NCBI GenBank assembly: GCA_050951585.1
Contig: JBMNJI010000006.1
Coordinates: 372,001 to 436,000, forward strand
Origin: UBA3937 sp050951585
Lineage (GTDB): Bacteria; Bacillota; Peptococcia; DRI-13; DTU073
Direction of reading: 5' to 3'
Length of the DNA stretch: 64,000 nt
In this document: positions 14,269 to 23,707 of the stretch, piece by piece
Layout: every line of letters begins with the position of its first letter
How positions within the stretch are numbered: position 1 is the stretch's first letter
The notes under the pieces: model-generated
Database searches by the model: none
Told to the model about the DNA's origin: nothing
Seen by the model: only the letters and a program-made list of their open reading frames with translations
Made by a program: the position numbers and the translations under genes

Positions 14269-15084
14269 ATGTCCCAGGAACAAGATCAGGCTACCCGAGA
14301 CCAGACTATTCTCAAAAACATTGACCTACTTATCTATTTTATCATAAAACTCGCGTATGCGAAATATGAGGAACAAGAAAAGTATCTGGAAAATATCGAA
14401 GAGCTATTAGCCAACACTTCTCCTCTGCTTTTACAATTAACAGACGGAAAACAAGAATTACTCGAACCGATGTACAAGCAACTGCTCTCCCAAAAAATAC
14501 CCCATGATGAACTAATCAATAATTTTGCCGGCATCAAAATGGCTCTAGACAAAGTTTTTACTGTACTGGCAATGCAAACAAAAATAACTGCCGGCAGTTC
14601 CGCCGACATTTGCGCCGGTTGTTCGGCAGATTTTCATTCCGCACCGGTAACAAAACTTGACTCCACAGTTGAATTGCCGATTGATGAACCGGCCAAGACC
14701 ACCCCCGCATCAAGAACAGAAATAAATACGCCTGCCAAAAATGACCCCTTACCGCCGGAAGTCATCCTCGAAAAACTATTACAAACAATCTATCCGCAGG
14801 AAAAAATCATCCGTAATCACTATCTCCACAATATAAAGCTGGACTACTATTTACCGGAACAAAAAATCGCCATCCTCCTGGTCTCTCTCCCCCACCGTAC
14901 TCCGACCGGTCTAAAAATGCTCAGCCACAAAGCAGGCTTAAAATTAATCGAAATCTCCCAGGATGATTTTTACAACCTGCCTTTATCATGGGAAAAGCTT
15001 GCACGTTCTTTGCCCAAACTACTTATCATGAGAAACCAGATAAGAAACAAGAATACTAATCTCATACAGGAGGAGCATCGGTAA
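14269..15084 (+). CDS. Hypothetical protein of 271 residues
   Basis: Not recognised. ATG 14269 follows AAAGGAG. Residues 1-110 are predicted helical with leucine-rich stretches. Residues ~110-165 are a Ser/Thr/Pro/Ala-rich linker containing CAGC. Residues ~168-255 form a compact alpha/beta region (NIKLDYYLPEQKIAILLVSL) that could be a PD-(D/E)XK-like nuclease fold, with Asp in LDYY and later charged residues; this is only an impression. No signal peptide. It is convergent with tatC, and the last 66 bp overlap the tatC coding end. Confidence 0.7.
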   Translation: MSQEQDQATRDQTILKNIDLLIYFIIKLAYAKYEEQEKYLENIEELLANTSPLLLQLTDGKQELLEPMYKQLLSQKIPHDELINNFAGIKMALDKVFTVLAMQTKITAGSSADICAGCSADFHSAPVTKLDSTVELPIDEPAKTTPASRTEINTPAKNDPLPPEVILEKLLQTIYPQEKIIRNHYLHNIKLDYYLPEQKIAILLVSLPHRTPTGLKMLSHKAGLKLIEISQDDFYNLPLSWEKLARSLPKLLIMRNQIRNKNTNLIQEEHR

Positions 15085-15756
15085 AGCCAGTAAGACCTGT
15101 GAGATAACATCGGGCGGAGTAAGGATGGCCGCGAGAATAAAGATGGCCAGAATTATATAGCGCCGTTTTTTTCGTAGCTGGGCCGGGGTAATCAGCTTCA
15201 TTTTCGTTAGTAATAAAACAAGCACCGGAATTTCAAAAATTGCGCCAAAAGGTAACAGAAAAGCAACGATAAATGATAGATATTTAGTGGCGGAAAGCAT
15301 CGTATTTAGACCGGCATTAAACTCCAGCAATAAGAATTTTAAGGCGAGATCAAGCACTACCGTATATGCAAAAACTACTCCCGCCCCAAATAAAACTACG
15401 GTCGTAATAAATAAAGTCCAAAACAACTTCCGCTCATTGGAATAAAGGGCTGGTAAGATAAAGGCACTACCCTGCCACAAAATCACCGGCAAAGCAAGAA
15501 AAAAACCGCCCCAAAAGGCTATTTTGATTTGAAAATAAAAACCCTCGGTAACAGCAATTAGGACGAGCTCCTGATTAAGCCTTTGCAAGGGTGCCATCAA
15601 GAGCTCAGAAAGCAGTTCCTGCCCCCAGAAAAAGCAAACGACCACACCGAAAAAAAGAGCTGCCAGGGAAATAATCAATCTCTTGCGCAGCTCCATTAAA
15701 TGCGTGGTCAGGGTAAGTTTTGGATCATTGTTACTGTTTATCATCTTTGAATTCAT
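15019..15756 (-). CDS. tatC: Sec-independent protein translocase TatC
   Basis: Membrane receptor of the twin-arginine pathway, which binds the RR signal peptide and exports folded proteins with TatA. 245 residues and six membrane spans, with the conserved N-terminal motif THLMELRKRLI and the first periplasmic Trp/Gly-rich loop. The frame extends to 15816, but ATG 15756 has AAAGGAT 8 nt upstream and lies inside the end of tatA, giving a 26-nt overlap and translational coupling. A PP motif (ILTPPDVISQ) precedes the last spans. Ends convergently with the 14269 gene. Confidence 0.95.
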   Translation of the reverse strand: MNSKMINSNNDPKLTLTTHLMELRKRLIISLAALFFGVVVCFFWGQELLSELLMAPLQRLNQELVLIAVTEGFYFQIKIAFWGGFFLALPVILWQGSAFILPALYSNERKLFWTLFITTVVLFGAGVVFAYTVVLDLALKFLLLEFNAGLNTMLSATKYLSFIVAFLLPFGAIFEIPVLVLLLTKMKLITPAQLRKKRRYIILAIFILAAILTPPDVISQVLLALPMLLLYEISILVSYLVSHDK

Positions 15757-15898
15757 CTTCAAGATCCTTTTTAGCCTTCTTAAATTCCGACATGGCCTTT
15801 CCCAAAGACCGGCCAATTTCCGGCAGCTTTCCCGGACCGAACAGAATTAAAACGAGGACTAAAATAAGTAATAATTCGGGTACTCCTATTGAAAACAA
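15731..15898 (-). CDS. tatA: Sec-independent protein translocase TatA
   Basis: Pore-forming small subunit of the Tat system, 55 residues: a hydrophobic N-terminal span (SIGVPELLLILVLVLILFGP), the FGPGKLPEIGRSLG hinge and amphipathic helix, and a charged tail (KKDLEDEFKDD). The start is taken as TTG 15898, 8 nt after GGGGGTGG; the frame runs further upstream only through tRNA antisense. No tatB is adjacent, as usual in Firmicutes where one TatA serves both roles. Transcribed with tatC, probably from the tRNA-Pro(GGG) region. Confidence 0.93.
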   Translation of the reverse strand: MFSIGVPELLLILVLVLILFGPGKLPEIGRSLGKAMSEFKKAKKDLEDEFKDDKQ

Positions 15899-15968
15899 TT
15901 GGCCCACCCCCGATATCTTCAAACAACCATTGTTGTATCCTATGTCTAATAATACTAGAAAAAACAAA

Positions 15969-16046
15969 TGGTCGGAGCGACTGGACTTGAACCAGCGGCC
16001 TCCACCACCCCAAGATGGCGCTCTAGCCAAACTGAGCTACGCCCCG
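15969..16046 (-). tRNA. tRNA-Pro(GGG)
   Basis: 78 nt, CCA encoded. Anticodon stem CCATC/GGTGG with loop TTGGGGT gives GGG. Acceptor CGGGGCG pairs with CGCTCCG. It lies 70 bp upstream of tatA on the same strand. Confidence 0.96.
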
Positions 16047-16209
16047 AAGCCACATACATTATTATATAATCGATAAAGCGATACTGTCAAGAACAACTTC
16101 CTGCCGGAAAAGCAAACATCCTAGCGGAAAAGCGAACGGACAAAAGAGCTACAGTCCAAACAACAGCAATAAAGCCAGATGATTAAAGTCTCCCCCTGCG
16201 CAAAAACTG

Positions 16210-17106
16210 TTAAATAAAAGTGTACTTTGTCCCCTCACAGGAGATGTTTAACCGGAAAATCTCCGCCTTAATGCCGGCACGCCGCCAGGTGTTTTTCATG
16301 GCTTCGCCGATCTCTTCATCAGCGCGGTTACAGAAAGCTAAAACTGACGGACCTGCGCCGCTCAAACAACTTCCTAATGCACCCTGTGCCTGTGCGGTAG
16401 CCATGACCTCTTGTAACCCCGGCACTAAAGGCGTCCGGTAAGGTTGATGAAGACGATCCTCCATCGCCAGCCCCAACATTTGAAAATGACCTGTTAAGAT
16501 GGCCGTCATAAACAAACCAAAATGTCCCGCGTTAAAAACGGCATCCTGACGTGATACCTGCGTCGGCAATACTTTGCGGGCGGCTGAGGTGGCTAATTCA
16601 AAATCCGGCACGGCCACGATCACCCGTAACATGCTGGGCGGCTCCACCTTCAGGTATTTAATGCCATCCTGGGAAGTGATCGAAACAACTAAACCGCCCA
16701 AATAGGCTGGTGCGGCATTATCGGGATGTCCCTCGATCCGGGTGGCCAAAGTGATAATTTCTTCCTGACTCAAATCGGCCTGTAAAAGCACATTGGCTGC
16801 CACAATTCCCGCGACAGTGAGCGTAGCGCTGCTTCCCAACCCCCGGGAACGGGGAACCTGGGCGCCGATAGCCACAAATAAATGGGGTGGCATCTTCTTT
16901 CCAGTCTTTTCGGCCACCAGGTTGAACCCTTGATGAGCTAAACTACCCGCCGACAATTGGACAGCACCATGAGGCAAATCCGTAATACTACTCTTTTCCA
17001 TACTGAAATACAACGTATTAACTAAATCCAAAGCGAGACCTACGCAATCAAAGCCGGGACCAAGATTAGCTGAAGTCGCCGGTACGCTTACTTTTAAGAT
17101 CGCCAT
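16210..17106 (-). CDS. thrB: Homoserine kinase
   Basis: GHMP-family kinase that phosphorylates homoserine with ATP for threonine synthesis. The 298-residue protein has the N-terminal substrate motif VPATSANLGPGFDC (8-21), the ATP loop PRSRGLGSSAT (85-95) and the C-terminal GSCLSGAGPSVLAF motif. ATG 17106 follows GAGGATT and is 3 bp after hom. Third gene of an ACT protein-hom-thrB operon; thrC is not in the window. Confidence 0.97.
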   Translation of the reverse strand: MAILKVSVPATSANLGPGFDCVGLALDLVNTLYFSMEKSSITDLPHGAVQLSAGSLAHQGFNLVAEKTGKKMPPHLFVAIGAQVPRSRGLGSSATLTVAGIVAANVLLQADLSQEEIITLATRIEGHPDNAAPAYLGGLVVSITSQDGIKYLKVEPPSMLRVIVAVPDFELATSAARKVLPTQVSRQDAVFNAGHFGLFMTAILTGHFQMLGLAMEDRLHQPYRTPLVPGLQEVMATAQAQGALGSCLSGAGPSVLAFCNRADEEIGEAMKNTWRRAGIKAEIFRLNISCEGTKYTFI

Positions 17107-17109
17107 ATC

Positions 17110-18402
17110 CTAATCCTCCACACCTTCAACTCTGATGACGCTTACAATTTCTTTGGTAATCGGCAGTTCTTTGATCACCTTTAAGGCATCCTGAATATCT
17201 TTTTCTTTGACTTGATGGGTGATCACGGCTAACTCCGCCTCTTCCTTCAGATGACCCTTTTGCACAACTGAAGCCAGGCTCACCCCATAATTACCGAACA
17301 CCCCGGCAATGCTCGCCAAAACCCCCGGTCGGTCTACGACAAGAATACGTAAAAAATAATTCGTCCTGATTTCGCCCATTGGTTTAATCTGTCTGCCTTC
17401 ATAACATGAACAGGAAAGCCGTCCGGTACTCTGGGTACGAAGATTATTGATAACCTCCAGCAAATCCCCCGCCACGGAGCTGGCAGTAGGCAATTGGCCT
17501 GCTCCGCGCCCAAAAAACATGGTATCGCCAACGGCATCCCCTTTCACAAAGATCGCATTAAAAGCATCGTTCACATTTGCCAACGGATGATTTAACGGGA
17601 TTAAAGCAGGGTGAACCCTTACTTCGACCTGTTTGCCGTCAGAAGTGCCTATCCCCAGTAATTTGATGGTATATCCTAATTCACGGGCATAATTAATATC
17701 CGCCGTGGATATCCCGGTAATTCCCTCCACAAAGACATCCTGTAATTTAATCCGCGTATGAAACGCAATCGAAGATAAGATGGCAATCTTCCTGGCTGCA
17801 TCCAACCCTTCCACGTCAGCGGTCGGATCCGCCTCCGCATAACCTAATTCCTGCGCCTCCTGTAAGGCCTTTGCAAAACTAAGCCCACTTTGGGACATTC
17901 TCGTTAAAATATAATTCGTCGTTCCATTGATAATACCCATGACTTTCTCAATATTATTGGCCAGCAAGCTTTGCTTGAGCGGACTAATAATGGGAATACC
18001 GCCGCCGACGCTTGCCTCAAAGTAGATATCCTGCCCTTTCCCTTCACAAGCATTAAATAGCTCAGCGCCATGTTCAGCCAGTAAATCTTTATTGGCTGTC
18101 ACAATGTGTTTGCCGTTGGCTAAAGCCTCCAGAATATACGTTCTGGCCGGTTCAATTCCGCCCATTAATTCGATGACCACTTTAATTTCCGGGTCATGCA
18201 CAATTTCCTGCCAATTATCAGTAAGAACTCCCGCCGGTAATTCAACCTCTCTTTTTTTCTGCAGGTTTCTGACATAGACTTTTTTAATATTGATGGAAGA
18301 GTGACATTTTTTGGTCCATAACTTTTCATTTGCCTGTAAGATCTTCACAACACCCTGTCCAACAGTACCTAAGCCTAATATGGCGATATCGATTTTTTCC
18401 AT
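17110..18402 (-). CDS. hom: Homoserine dehydrogenase with ACT domain
   Basis: Reduces aspartate semialdehyde to homoserine with NAD(P)H, the branch point to threonine and methionine. 430 residues: Rossmann loop GLGTVGQGV (10-18), catalytic domain with NGTTNYILTRM and EADPTADVEGLDAARK (catalytic Asp/Lys region), then an ACT domain (~350-425, RPGVLASIAGVFGNYGVSLAS) for feedback control, probably by threonine. It starts 2 bp after the upstream ACT gene. Confidence 0.97.
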   Translation of the reverse strand: MEKIDIAILGLGTVGQGVVKILQANEKLWTKKCHSSINIKKVYVRNLQKKREVELPAGVLTDNWQEIVHDPEIKVVIELMGGIEPARTYILEALANGKHIVTANKDLLAEHGAELFNACEGKGQDIYFEASVGGGIPIISPLKQSLLANNIEKVMGIINGTTNYILTRMSQSGLSFAKALQEAQELGYAEADPTADVEGLDAARKIAILSSIAFHTRIKLQDVFVEGITGISTADINYARELGYTIKLLGIGTSDGKQVEVRVHPALIPLNHPLANVNDAFNAIFVKGDAVGDTMFFGRGAGQLPTASSVAGDLLEVINNLRTQSTGRLSCSCYEGRQIKPMGEIRTNYFLRILVVDRPGVLASIAGVFGNYGVSLASVVQKGHLKEEAELAVITHQVKEKDIQDALKVIKELPITKEIVSVIRVEGVED

Positions 18403-18404
18403 GT

Positions 18405-18863
18405 TTATGCCTCCTTGCTCTGTCCGACTATTTCAACCTTTTTCACACCATTAAGGCAATGCAGCTTTGTTAGTAAAACGGCAATATCATCCTGCATCTC
18501 TCTAATATCAACACTTAATGTGGCCTGGGCAACATTTTGTAAAGGTAGCCCCTGATTGATCGTTAAAACGTTCCCGTTGAGCTCTGCTACAGCATTTAGG
18601 ACATCAGAGAGCACGCCGGTCCGATGCTCTAATATTAAAGAAATTGTAATGATTTTTTCTTTACCGACTTGGTATAACGGAAGCACCCCGTCCCGGTATT
18701 TATAAAAGGCACTTCTGCTTAAGCCCACTTTCTCCACCGCTTCATTGACCGTAAAGGCCTCTCCCCGTTGCAAAAGCTCTTTCACCTGAACAGTCTTGAT
18801 AATTGCTTCCGGGAGTATCTCCTTACTCACTAAATAAAAATTTTTAAATTTTTCTTTCAGCAT
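18405..18863 (-). CDS. ACT domain-containing protein (PheB / UPF0735 family)
   Basis: 152 residues. The N-terminal ~65 residues contain a small helical segment resembling a helix-turn-helix (VNEAVEKVGLSRSAFYKYRDG), and the C-terminal ~80 are an ACT domain (EHRTGVLSDVLNAVAELNGN). The family is annotated PheB in Bacillus, though chorismate mutase activity is doubtful. Its position at the head of the hom-thrB operon suggests amino-acid-responsive regulation; this is inferred. Strong ribosome site GGAGG before ATG 18863. Confidence 0.9.
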   Translation of the reverse strand: MLKEKFKNFYLVSKEILPEAIIKTVQVKELLQRGEAFTVNEAVEKVGLSRSAFYKYRDGVLPLYQVGKEKIITISLILEHRTGVLSDVLNAVAELNGNVLTINQGLPLQNVAQATLSVDIREMQDDIAVLLTKLHCLNGVKKVEIVGQSKEA

Positions 18864-18955
18864 GGCAAGAACCTCCGGTGTCCTTCCTCTGTAGAACCCT
18901 ATCTATGTATGGTAGACATTATATCATTTCCCTGTACGAACATCAATCCACATTT

Positions 18956-18988
18956 CACAAAAAAAAATCGGTCATGACGACCGATTTT
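18956..18988 (-). terminator. Terminator of spoIVA
   Basis: Perfect 10-bp stem AAAATCGGTC/GACCGATTTT around a 5-nt loop, with T9 following on the minus strand. It immediately follows the spoIVA stop. Confidence 0.9.
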
Positions 18989-20461
18989 CTAAATAATTAT
19001 ACAGATGATTCCTCCGCTCCCGTCATTGACAATTCGCCTCAAGGTTTCCTTCAATTTATCCTGCACGTTCTCCGGCATTGTTTGCAGCTTGCTTTGAATA
19101 CTCTCGGTCACAAGCTCTTGTAAGGACTTCCCAAAGATATCGTAATCCCAGATTTGTGACGGATTCTCCTGAAATTTCTCCGTAATATAACGGGCAAGGT
19201 CGGCGCATTGTCTTTCCGTTCCCATTAAGGGAGTTATTTCTGCCGTAATATCCGTCCGGATGATATGTAAGGATGGCGCACTCGCTTTTAATCTGACGCC
19301 AAATAGTCCGCCTTGTTTAATTAATTCCGGTTCTTCCAGATTCATTTCCGTCATAATCGGATTGACAACGCCATAGCCGGTCTCCCGCACCCGTTCCATG
19401 GCTTCGGCTACTTTATCATATTCGGCCTTGGCAAAAGTTAACTCCTTCATCAAACGGTAAATATCATGCTCTCCGGTTATTTCCAAACCGGTCGCTTCAT
19501 TTAATACTTCATAGAATAAGCCGTCTTTTGCCGTCATTTCAATCGAAGCCGTCCCTGTTCCCATATCCATACTGTCAAGAACAACCTCGCCGATGAAGTC
19601 TAATTGGGAAAGAGTCTCCAAAGCCCCGTCAATATCCCTTAATCTCCGGACCTGACTGATAATCTCCTGTACCGAGCTTTCGAATTTTGTTCTCAACCAA
19701 TGCTCTGACGTGAGCTCCTCAATCCATTTAGGCAGGCTTATATTGACCTCGCTGACCGGGAATTCGAACAGCGCCTCCTCGAGAATCTGCATAATCATTC
19801 CTTGCGACAGTTGCGCCACATCTACAGGAATAACCGGCACTTCATAGTTATTTTCCAGCTCTTGCGCCAGCTCTATCGTCGTAACATCATTAGGACGGAG
19901 CGTGTTTAATATCACCACAAAAGGTTTTCCTAAAGCCCTTAATTCTTCAATCACTTTCGCTTCCGCTTCCACATAATTTTCCCGGGGTAATTCCGTAATA
20001 CTGCCGTCCGTAGTGATGACCAGCCCAATTGTGGAATGATCGGTAATCACTTTGCGCGTACCCATCTCCGCCGCTTCCTGAAAAGGCATCGCCTCATCGG
20101 ACCAAGGTGTATGCACCATCCGCGGACCGTTCTCATCTTCGTATCCCTTCGCTCCCGGAATGGCGAAACCGACACAATCCGCTAATCTTACCGCTACTGT
20201 AAGGCCTTCCTTTACTTCAATTTCGACAGCCTCATTGGGTACAAATTTTGGCTCAGTAGTCATGATTGTTTTTCCGGCTCCGCTTTGCGGTAATTCATCG
20301 ATTGCTCTTTCCCGGTCATAAGTATTTTTAATATTCGGTATCACCAATAAATCCATAAACCTTTTGATAAATGTTGATTTTCCTACCCGAACAGGCCCAA
20401 CTACCCCTAAATATACATCACCCCCTGTTCTTTCCGCGATATCACGAAAAATATTTTCCAC
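18989..20461 (-). CDS. spoIVA: Stage IV sporulation protein A, spore coat ATPase
   Basis: Forms the basement layer of the spore coat around the forespore by ATP-driven polymerisation, anchored by SpoVM. 490 residues, close to the Bacillus subtilis length. A TRAFAC-type Walker A, GPVRVGKST, is at 22-30, followed by GAGKTIMTTEPKFVPNEAV and a C-terminal domain ending in hydrophobic IICIII. Start GTG 20461 with strong AAGGAGGGG. It is a single-gene unit flanked by terminators; a sigma-E promoter is expected upstream but not clearly resolved. Direct evidence of an endospore former. Confidence 0.98.
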   Translation of the reverse strand: MENIFRDIAERTGGDVYLGVVGPVRVGKSTFIKRFMDLLVIPNIKNTYDRERAIDELPQSGAGKTIMTTEPKFVPNEAVEIEVKEGLTVAVRLADCVGFAIPGAKGYEDENGPRMVHTPWSDEAMPFQEAAEMGTRKVITDHSTIGLVITTDGSITELPRENYVEAEAKVIEELRALGKPFVVILNTLRPNDVTTIELAQELENNYEVPVIPVDVAQLSQGMIMQILEEALFEFPVSEVNISLPKWIEELTSEHWLRTKFESSVQEIISQVRRLRDIDGALETLSQLDFIGEVVLDSMDMGTGTASIEMTAKDGLFYEVLNEATGLEITGEHDIYRLMKELTFAKAEYDKVAEAMERVRETGYGVVNPIMTEMNLEEPELIKQGGLFGVRLKASAPSLHIIRTDITAEITPLMGTERQCADLARYITEKFQENPSQIWDYDIFGKSLQELVTESIQSKLQTMPENVQDKLKETLRRIVNDGSGGIICIII

Positions 20462-20641
20462 ACTATCCCCTCCTTAAAATTCTTATGTTTATAAAAATGC
20501 TATAAAACATGCAATACCTGCCATCCCCCCTTAACCGAGATATGATGCGACTGAAAGTAGAAAAACTCTTGAGAGTCTGTACAAATTTCCAAATAATGAA
20601 CAATACATATATACTGTCCTCTTTGATTATTTATTACTAAG

Positions 20642-20688
20642 TTCAAAAAAAATGCCTGATATATGTTAAAAACATAGATCAGGCATTT
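20642..20688 (-). terminator. Terminator of the der-plsY-gpsA unit
   Basis: AAATGCCTGAT (20650-20660) pairs perfectly with ATCAGGCATTT (20678-20688), followed on the minus strand by a T run. It lies 22 bp downstream of the gpsA stop. Confidence 0.88.
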
Positions 20689-20709
20689 GAATATTTAATT
20701 GAACCAGCT

Positions 20710-21735
20710 TTACCAATCGGCTTGCTTCGCGACCTCTTCCACTTCATGGGTCTTTTGCCGCATCATTAAGTCAACTACTGCTTCCCGTGGTTCCTTATTA
20801 TTAAATAATACTTCATATGTTTCCTGGCAAATGGGCATGGCCACCTGATATTTTTCACTCAGGGCACAACCGGCCTTCGTCGCCGTGACCCCTTCCACGA
20901 CCATGCCGATCTCCTTTAGAACCTGCGTTAAGGTTTCACCTTTCCCCAGGCGGATCCCCGCCCGCCGGTTCCGACTGTGCATACTGGTACACGTCACAAT
21001 TAAATCCCCGATCCCGGTCAGACCGGCAAAAGTCAACGGATTTGCTCCTGCCGCCACACCCACACGGGCAATTTCTCTGACCCCACGGGTGAGCAAGGCT
21101 GCTTTGGTATTGTCACCATATCCAATTCCATCCGCAATTCCTGTGGCCAGCGCAATAACGTTTTTCAAGGCGCCACCAATTTCAATCCCAATTAAATCCG
21201 GATTAGTATATACCCGAAACTTCGGCGACATGAAAAGATCCTGAATTTCTTCCGCTGTCTGCCGACTGCTTGACCCGACAACAACTGCGGTGGGAATATC
21301 TCTCCCCACCTCTTCGGCATGACTGGGACCGGAAAGAACACTAATGGCGGGCCCGATTTCCCGAAACTCTTCAGCGATCACCTCGCTTAGTCTTTTCAAT
21401 GTTCCCTGTTCAATTCCTTTCGCGACATTGATAATAACCATATCCTCGCTGATCAATTCTTTGATCTGCTGACATAAGCCTCTGGTTTTATCGGAAGGAA
21501 CCGCCAGCACTACATATTTTTTCCCGGCTAAAGCCTCTTCAAAATCGGCTGTAGTCGAGATACCACTAGGTAACACCACCCCCGGCAGGTAATGCAGATT
21601 TTCTCTTTTTATATTCATTTCAGCCATTTTTTCACTGTTACGTCCCCACAAATGCACGGGGAAACCTTTTTTCGCCAGCAAAAGAGCCAGTGCTGTGCCC
21701 CAACTCCCGGCACCGAGTACCGCAATCCTTTTCAT
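20710..21735 (-). CDS. gpsA: Glycerol-3-phosphate dehydrogenase [NAD(P)+]
   Basis: Reduces dihydroxyacetone phosphate to sn-glycerol-3-phosphate, the backbone for phospholipids. 341 residues with the Rossmann motif GAGSWGTALA (8-17), KGIEQGTLKRLSE and the catalytic/binding segment GALKNVIALATGIADG followed by GDNTKAALLTRG. It abuts plsY (stop 21736), which uses its product, so the two form a functional pair. Confidence 0.97.
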   Translation of the reverse strand: MKRIAVLGAGSWGTALALLLAKKGFPVHLWGRNSEKMAEMNIKRENLHYLPGVVLPSGISTTADFEEALAGKKYVVLAVPSDKTRGLCQQIKELISEDMVIINVAKGIEQGTLKRLSEVIAEEFREIGPAISVLSGPSHAEEVGRDIPTAVVVGSSSRQTAEEIQDLFMSPKFRVYTNPDLIGIEIGGALKNVIALATGIADGIGYGDNTKAALLTRGVREIARVGVAAGANPLTFAGLTGIGDLIVTCTSMHSRNRRAGIRLGKGETLTQVLKEIGMVVEGVTATKAGCALSEKYQVAMPICQETYEVLFNNKEPREAVVDLMMRQKTHEVEEVAKQADW

Positions 21736-22347
21736 TTATGCCCCTCCCACTTTTTTATTTTTACCTTCACCGATTTTATTTTCTGTCCCATGATATATTC
21801 TCATCATATTTGATTTATGGCGATAGATGACAAAAGAGGCGCCGCAAATACCAAAAAGAATCACCGGAAATTCTTTCGCGAATACAATCATCAACAAAGG
21901 AACACTAATCGCCGCAATGATCGAGCCTAAAGAAACATAACGGCTTAACCAGATAACGAGCAAAAAGATCAGCAGGGCAAGAAGAAGTACATCCGGAGCC
22001 AGGCTTAAACCTACGCCTAACCCTGTCGCAACCCCTTTCCCGCCACGGAATTGAAAAAATACCGGATAAGTATGTCCAAGCATCGTGGCCAGCCCGCCCA
22101 GGACCGCACAATATGTATCACCAAAATAAAAACCGATCAGCACACCTAGAACACCTTTTAAGGTATCACCAATTAAAACGAGAATCGACGGACCTTTTCC
22201 GACGGTGCGCATGACATTGGTAAACCCTGTATTACCGCTGCCGTAATCTCTAATATCGATGCCCCGAAATAGTTTGGTGACAATAATCCCAAAAGAGACA
22301 GAACCGATTAAGTATCCTGACAGTATCGCCAAAAAATAGTTCATCAA
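21736..22347 (-). CDS. plsY: Glycerol-3-phosphate acyltransferase PlsY
   Basis: Integral-membrane enzyme that transfers acyl groups from acyl-phosphate to glycerol-3-phosphate, the first step of phospholipid synthesis in Gram-positives. 203 residues with five or so spans and the three PlsY motifs: GSGNTGFTNVMR, GHTYPVFFQFRGGKGVATG, and the C-terminal IYRHKSNMMRI region. It lies between der and gpsA. Confidence 0.96.
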   Translation of the reverse strand: MMNYFLAILSGYLIGSVSFGIIVTKLFRGIDIRDYGSGNTGFTNVMRTVGKGPSILVLIGDTLKGVLGVLIGFYFGDTYCAVLGGLATMLGHTYPVFFQFRGGKGVATGLGVGLSLAPDVLLLALLIFLLVIWLSRYVSLGSIIAAISVPLLMIVFAKEFPVILFGICGASFVIYRHKSNMMRIYHGTENKIGEGKNKKVGGA

Positions 22348-22367
22348 ACCAACTCCTTGGTTATTCT

Positions 22368-23693
22368 CTATGCTTTTTCCTCTCTTTTTCTGACCGTTAT
22401 TTTGAGCGGAGTCCCTTCAAAACCAAAATTTTCTCTGAACTTGTTTTCCAGATACCTTTGATAGGAAAAGTGTAATAACTCCGGTTCATTCACAAAAAGG
22501 ATAAAATGCGGCGGTTTGATCCCGGCCTGTGTAACGTACAAGATTTTCAGCCTTTTCCCTTTATCTGAAGGCGGTGGCGTCAGTTGGACCGCTTCACTTA
22601 CCACTTCATTTAACACACTGGTGCTGATGCGATGGCTTTGCTGCTCGGCCACAAAATTAATCAAATCGGTTATTTTCACTACTCTCTGCTTCGTCAAAGC
22701 AGAAACATACAACGTCGGGGCATATTGCATGAACCCTAATTCCCGGCGGATCTCCTCGTCAAATTTTTTCATGGTCTTGTCATCTTTTTCGACGATGTCC
22801 CACTTATTGACGATAACGATTACCCCTTTACCGGCTTCGTGTACATAGCCGGCAATGCGCTTATCCTGCTCGGTAACTCCTTCCAGCCCATCGATGACCA
22901 TTAACGCCACATCACTACGGTCAACCGCCCGCAAAGCACGGATCACGCTATACCGCTCCGTCGCTTCTTCAATATTCCGCCGGCGTCTCATTCCCGCAGT
23001 ATCAATCAGGACATAACGCTGGCCTTCTTTTTCGAAAGGAACATCAATCGCATCCCGTGTTGTGCCGGGCACATTACTGACAATAACCCGTTCCTGTCCC
23101 AGGATAGCATTGACCAGGGAAGACTTCCCCACATTCGGTCTGCCAACCACGGCAATTTTAATCACATCCGGTTCATAATCATCTTCCGTTGTCATCGTGA
23201 ATTTACTGACAATCAGATCAAGTAAATCACCGGTATTCATGCCATGCTCCGCCGAAATACAGACTACATTCTCCAGACCCAAACGATAAAACTCATAAAG
23301 GTCAGGATTATTCTTAAATTGCTCGACTTTATTAACAACCAAAATAACCGGCTTGGAAGTTCTGCGCAGCTGCCCCGCAATCTGCTCATCCTGCGGCAAC
23401 AAACCGGCCCGACTATCCACCAGGAATAAAATAACATCCGCCTCCCGCATCGCTATTTCAGCCTGTTTTCTGATTAACCCGCTCATTGATTCTTCCCCAC
23501 TGCTAAACTCTATGCCTCCCGTATCAATAAGGGTAAATGTTTTCCCCAGCCATTCAGCGTCACGATACAGCCTGTCCCTGGTTACCCCGGGCGTATCCTC
23601 CACAATGGCCGCACGACCTCCCGTCAGCCGGTTAAACAAAGTTGATTTGCCCACATTCGGTCGACCCAAAATTGCCACAATCGGTTTAGCCAC
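22368..23693 (-). CDS. der: Ribosome biogenesis GTPase Der (EngA)
   Basis: Essential tandem-GTPase needed for 50S subunit maturation. 441 residues: G-domain 1 with GRPNVGKSTLFNRL (10-23), DTPG, NKVE; G-domain 2 with GRPNVGKSSLVNAI (~183), DTAGMRRR and NKWD; C-terminal KH-like domain ending TPLKITVRKREEK. GTG start at 23693 after GGGGGG. Downstream of the DUF512 gene by 14 bp, as in many Clostridia. Confidence 0.97.
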   Translation of the reverse strand: MAKPIVAILGRPNVGKSTLFNRLTGGRAAIVEDTPGVTRDRLYRDAEWLGKTFTLIDTGGIEFSSGEESMSGLIRKQAEIAMREADVILFLVDSRAGLLPQDEQIAGQLRRTSKPVILVVNKVEQFKNNPDLYEFYRLGLENVVCISAEHGMNTGDLLDLIVSKFTMTTEDDYEPDVIKIAVVGRPNVGKSSLVNAILGQERVIVSNVPGTTRDAIDVPFEKEGQRYVLIDTAGMRRRRNIEEATERYSVIRALRAVDRSDVALMVIDGLEGVTEQDKRIAGYVHEAGKGVIVIVNKWDIVEKDDKTMKKFDEEIRRELGFMQYAPTLYVSALTKQRVVKITDLINFVAEQQSHRISTSVLNEVVSEAVQLTPPPSDKGKRLKILYVTQAGIKPPHFILFVNEPELLHFSYQRYLENKFRENFGFEGTPLKITVRKREEKA

Positions 23694-23707
23694 GTCATAT
23701 CCCCCCT

